Of a stretch of 64,000 nt of DNA, positions 62,838-64,000 are shown in pieces; position 1 is the stretch's first letter, and every line of letters starts with the position of its first letter. The DNA is from Pseudomonadota bacterium (GTDB taxonomy: Bacteria > Myxococcota_A > Polyangia > Polyangiales > Polyangiaceae). The notes under the pieces were generated by a model. It made no database searches, had not been told where the DNA came from, and worked only from the letters and a program-made list of their open reading frames with translations. The position numbers and the translations under genes are program-made. The DNA lies in assembly GCA_023398955.1 (NCBI GenBank), contig JAEWRL010000186.1:1-64000 (forward strand). The letters are read 5' to 3'.

Positions 62838-63104
62838 CGCAAGCAAACCTTTCCTGAGGTCGAGACGTGGTTCAAGGTAACCAGGGGGTGCGGAGCCACA
62901 GAGAGCCGCGTACCCCGCCTAGCACACTTCTGCAGGAGGCGCCGTGCGAGCGCTCGTGGCTACGAGGGTCCCTTCGGCCGTCGGGCTTGACTGCGCTGGG
63001 ATCGACCGAGCGGACACCGGCTTACCCGTCGCCGATACCCGACCCCGTAGCTCCACCCCGCATCGATGGGAAGTGGTTTGAGCGAAGTATGGAAAGGGCC
63101 TAGG

Positions 63105-64000
63105 GTGCGGCCCGCCGTGTTGGTCGTTCATCGCAGCAATCGGATGGAGCAGCTCGTCGAGGCGCTGTCAGCCGTGCTAGCTCGCCCAGTCGACGATCCG
63201 CTGCTGGCCGAGACCATCCTCCTTCAGAGTCGCGGGCTGCAGCGGTGGCTCTCGATGGAGCTCGCCGCGCGGCTCGGGGTGTGGGCCAACGCGAGCTTTC
63301 CGTTCCCTAGGTCGTTCTTCGAAGGCCTCTTCGACCGGCTAGAGATCGAAGGGCCGGCGGAACCTGTTGCCTTCGCTCGGGAGCAGCTCACGTGGACGAT
63401 TGCGGCCCTGCTCGCTACCGCCGTGCGAGAGCCCGCCTTCGCCCCTGTGGCGGCGTACGTCGGTGAGACGGGTGATGCCCCTCGTCGCCTGGAGCTCGCG
63501 CGGCAGCTCGCGCAATCGTTCGACCAGTACGTGGTGTACCGGCCAGACCTCATCGCGAGCTGGGAGAGTGGAGCGGACGACCACTGGCAAGCCCAGCTGT
63601 GGCGTCGGATCGTCGCGCATCATGGGACCGCGCACTTCGCATCGCGTGCTCGTCATATGATGGGCCTGCCGGAGTTCGACGTCCGCGCCCGCAAGGTGCT
63701 CCCGCCCCGACTCGCCGTGATAGGCATCTCTGCTCTGCCGCCCCTCTACGTCGCATTACTGGGAAGAGTCGCGGAAGCCGTTGACGTCCATTTCTTCTGG
63801 CTCAGCCCCTGCCGCGAGTACTGGGCCTTCACGAGAGCCCCCCGCGAACTCGCCCGTTTCGAGCGCCCTGCTACGGGGATGCTCGAGCCCGATCATTGGG
63901 AGGTCGGCAACGCGTTGCTCGGGGCTTTCGGCCGCCAAGGGCGCGAGTTCCAGCATGTCTTCGAATCGGCGCTGACCCCCGGCCGCGAGCAAGATGCCTA
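63105..64000 (+). CDS. recC: Exodeoxyribonuclease V gamma subunit RecC, N-terminal part (continues past the window)
   Basis: About 298 codons are visible, open to the window end. It starts at GTG 63105, preceded by GGAAAGGG. The N-terminus resembles RecC: VLVVHRSNRMEQLVEAL, DPLLAETILLQSRGLQRWLSMELAARLGVWANASFPFPRSFF, and YVVYRPDLIASWE. RecC is the inactive-nuclease subunit that recognises Chi in RecBCD. The neighbours recB and recD would be expected to the right, outside the window. Confidence 0.93.
   Translation, partial: MRPAVLVVHRSNRMEQLVEALSAVLARPVDDPLLAETILLQSRGLQRWLSMELAARLGVWANASFPFPRSFFEGLFDRLEIEGPAEPVAFAREQLTWTIAALLATAVREPAFAPVAAYVGETGDAPRRLELARQLAQSFDQYVVYRPDLIASWESGADDHWQAQLWRRIVAHHGTAHFASRARHMMGLPEFDVRARKVLPPRLAVIGISALPPLYVALLGRVAEAVDVHFFWLSPCREYWAFTRAPRELARFERPATGMLEPDHWEVGNALLGAFGRQGREFQHVFESALTPGREQDA

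Overview
The window is high-GC bacterial chromosome from what looks like a myxobacterium (Myxococcota, probably Polyangia-like). The evidence is three Pkn-type Ser/Thr kinases, several Cys- or Gly-rich lipoproteins, a formylglycine-generating-enzyme-fold protein, tandem-HTH and GAF/AraC regulators, a type III glutamine synthetase, and a GTTCAG-type LexA box. There are no rRNA or tRNA genes, no CRISPR array and no prophage. The only mobile DNA seen is a truncated IS110-type transposase at the left edge.

Layout. 0-4 kb: IS110 remnant, then an hflX/ABC-F operon whose ABC-F gene is frameshifted by a 31-bp tandem duplication. 4-10.8 kb: lipoproteins, a 2TM protein, glnN and a kinase-fold protein. 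10.8-17.5 kb: Ser/Thr kinase, two members of an unfamiliar secreted hydrolase family (WSAGYG motif), a lipoprotein and an FGE-fold protein. 17.9-21 kb: recA convergent with pckG (GTP-type PEPCK), separated by a strong hairpin. 21.4-34.4 kb: a second kinase, a glycosyltransferase overlapping phosphoglucomutase, the third WSAGYG hydrolase, a MIF-like protein, a UPF0104 membrane protein, a discoidin/GT-C-like membrane protein, and a two-gene membrane/TPR unit. 34.4-35.6 kb: lipase.

35.8-45.8 kb is the most striking block. It holds a complete hypABCDEF nickel-hydrogenase maturation set (hypAB on +, hypFCDE on -) and a five-gene group 4 membrane [NiFe]-hydrogenase (small subunit, NuoC-like, large subunit, NuoH-like, ferredoxin). 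The five genes are colinear with MbhJKLMN, but no antiporter subunit and no maturation endopeptidase gene lie nearby.

45.9-51 kb: LRR lipoprotein, orphan DNA methyltransferase, and an oxidative-stress group. That group is a PerR/Fur-like regulator with matching palindromes before itself and before a peroxiredoxin-glutaredoxin fusion, followed by a dihydrolipoamide-dehydrogenase-like flavoprotein. 51-56.6 kb: kinase-cNMP fusion, GAF-AraC regulator, POT peptide transporter and tandem-LuxR-HTH regulator. 56.6-60 kb: cell-envelope protein, decayed OmpA-like gene, 13-bp tandem repeats, and lexA with its own LexA box. 60-64 kb: cyclic-nucleotide-binding-fold protein, exbB-exbD-tonB operon and the start of recC.

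Functionally the region mixes DNA repair (recA, lexA, recC), ribosome rescue (hflX, ABC-F), ferredoxin-linked H2 metabolism with its nickel maturation set, peroxide defence, and envelope/signalling genes. All functional calls are from reading the sequence; no database search was possible.
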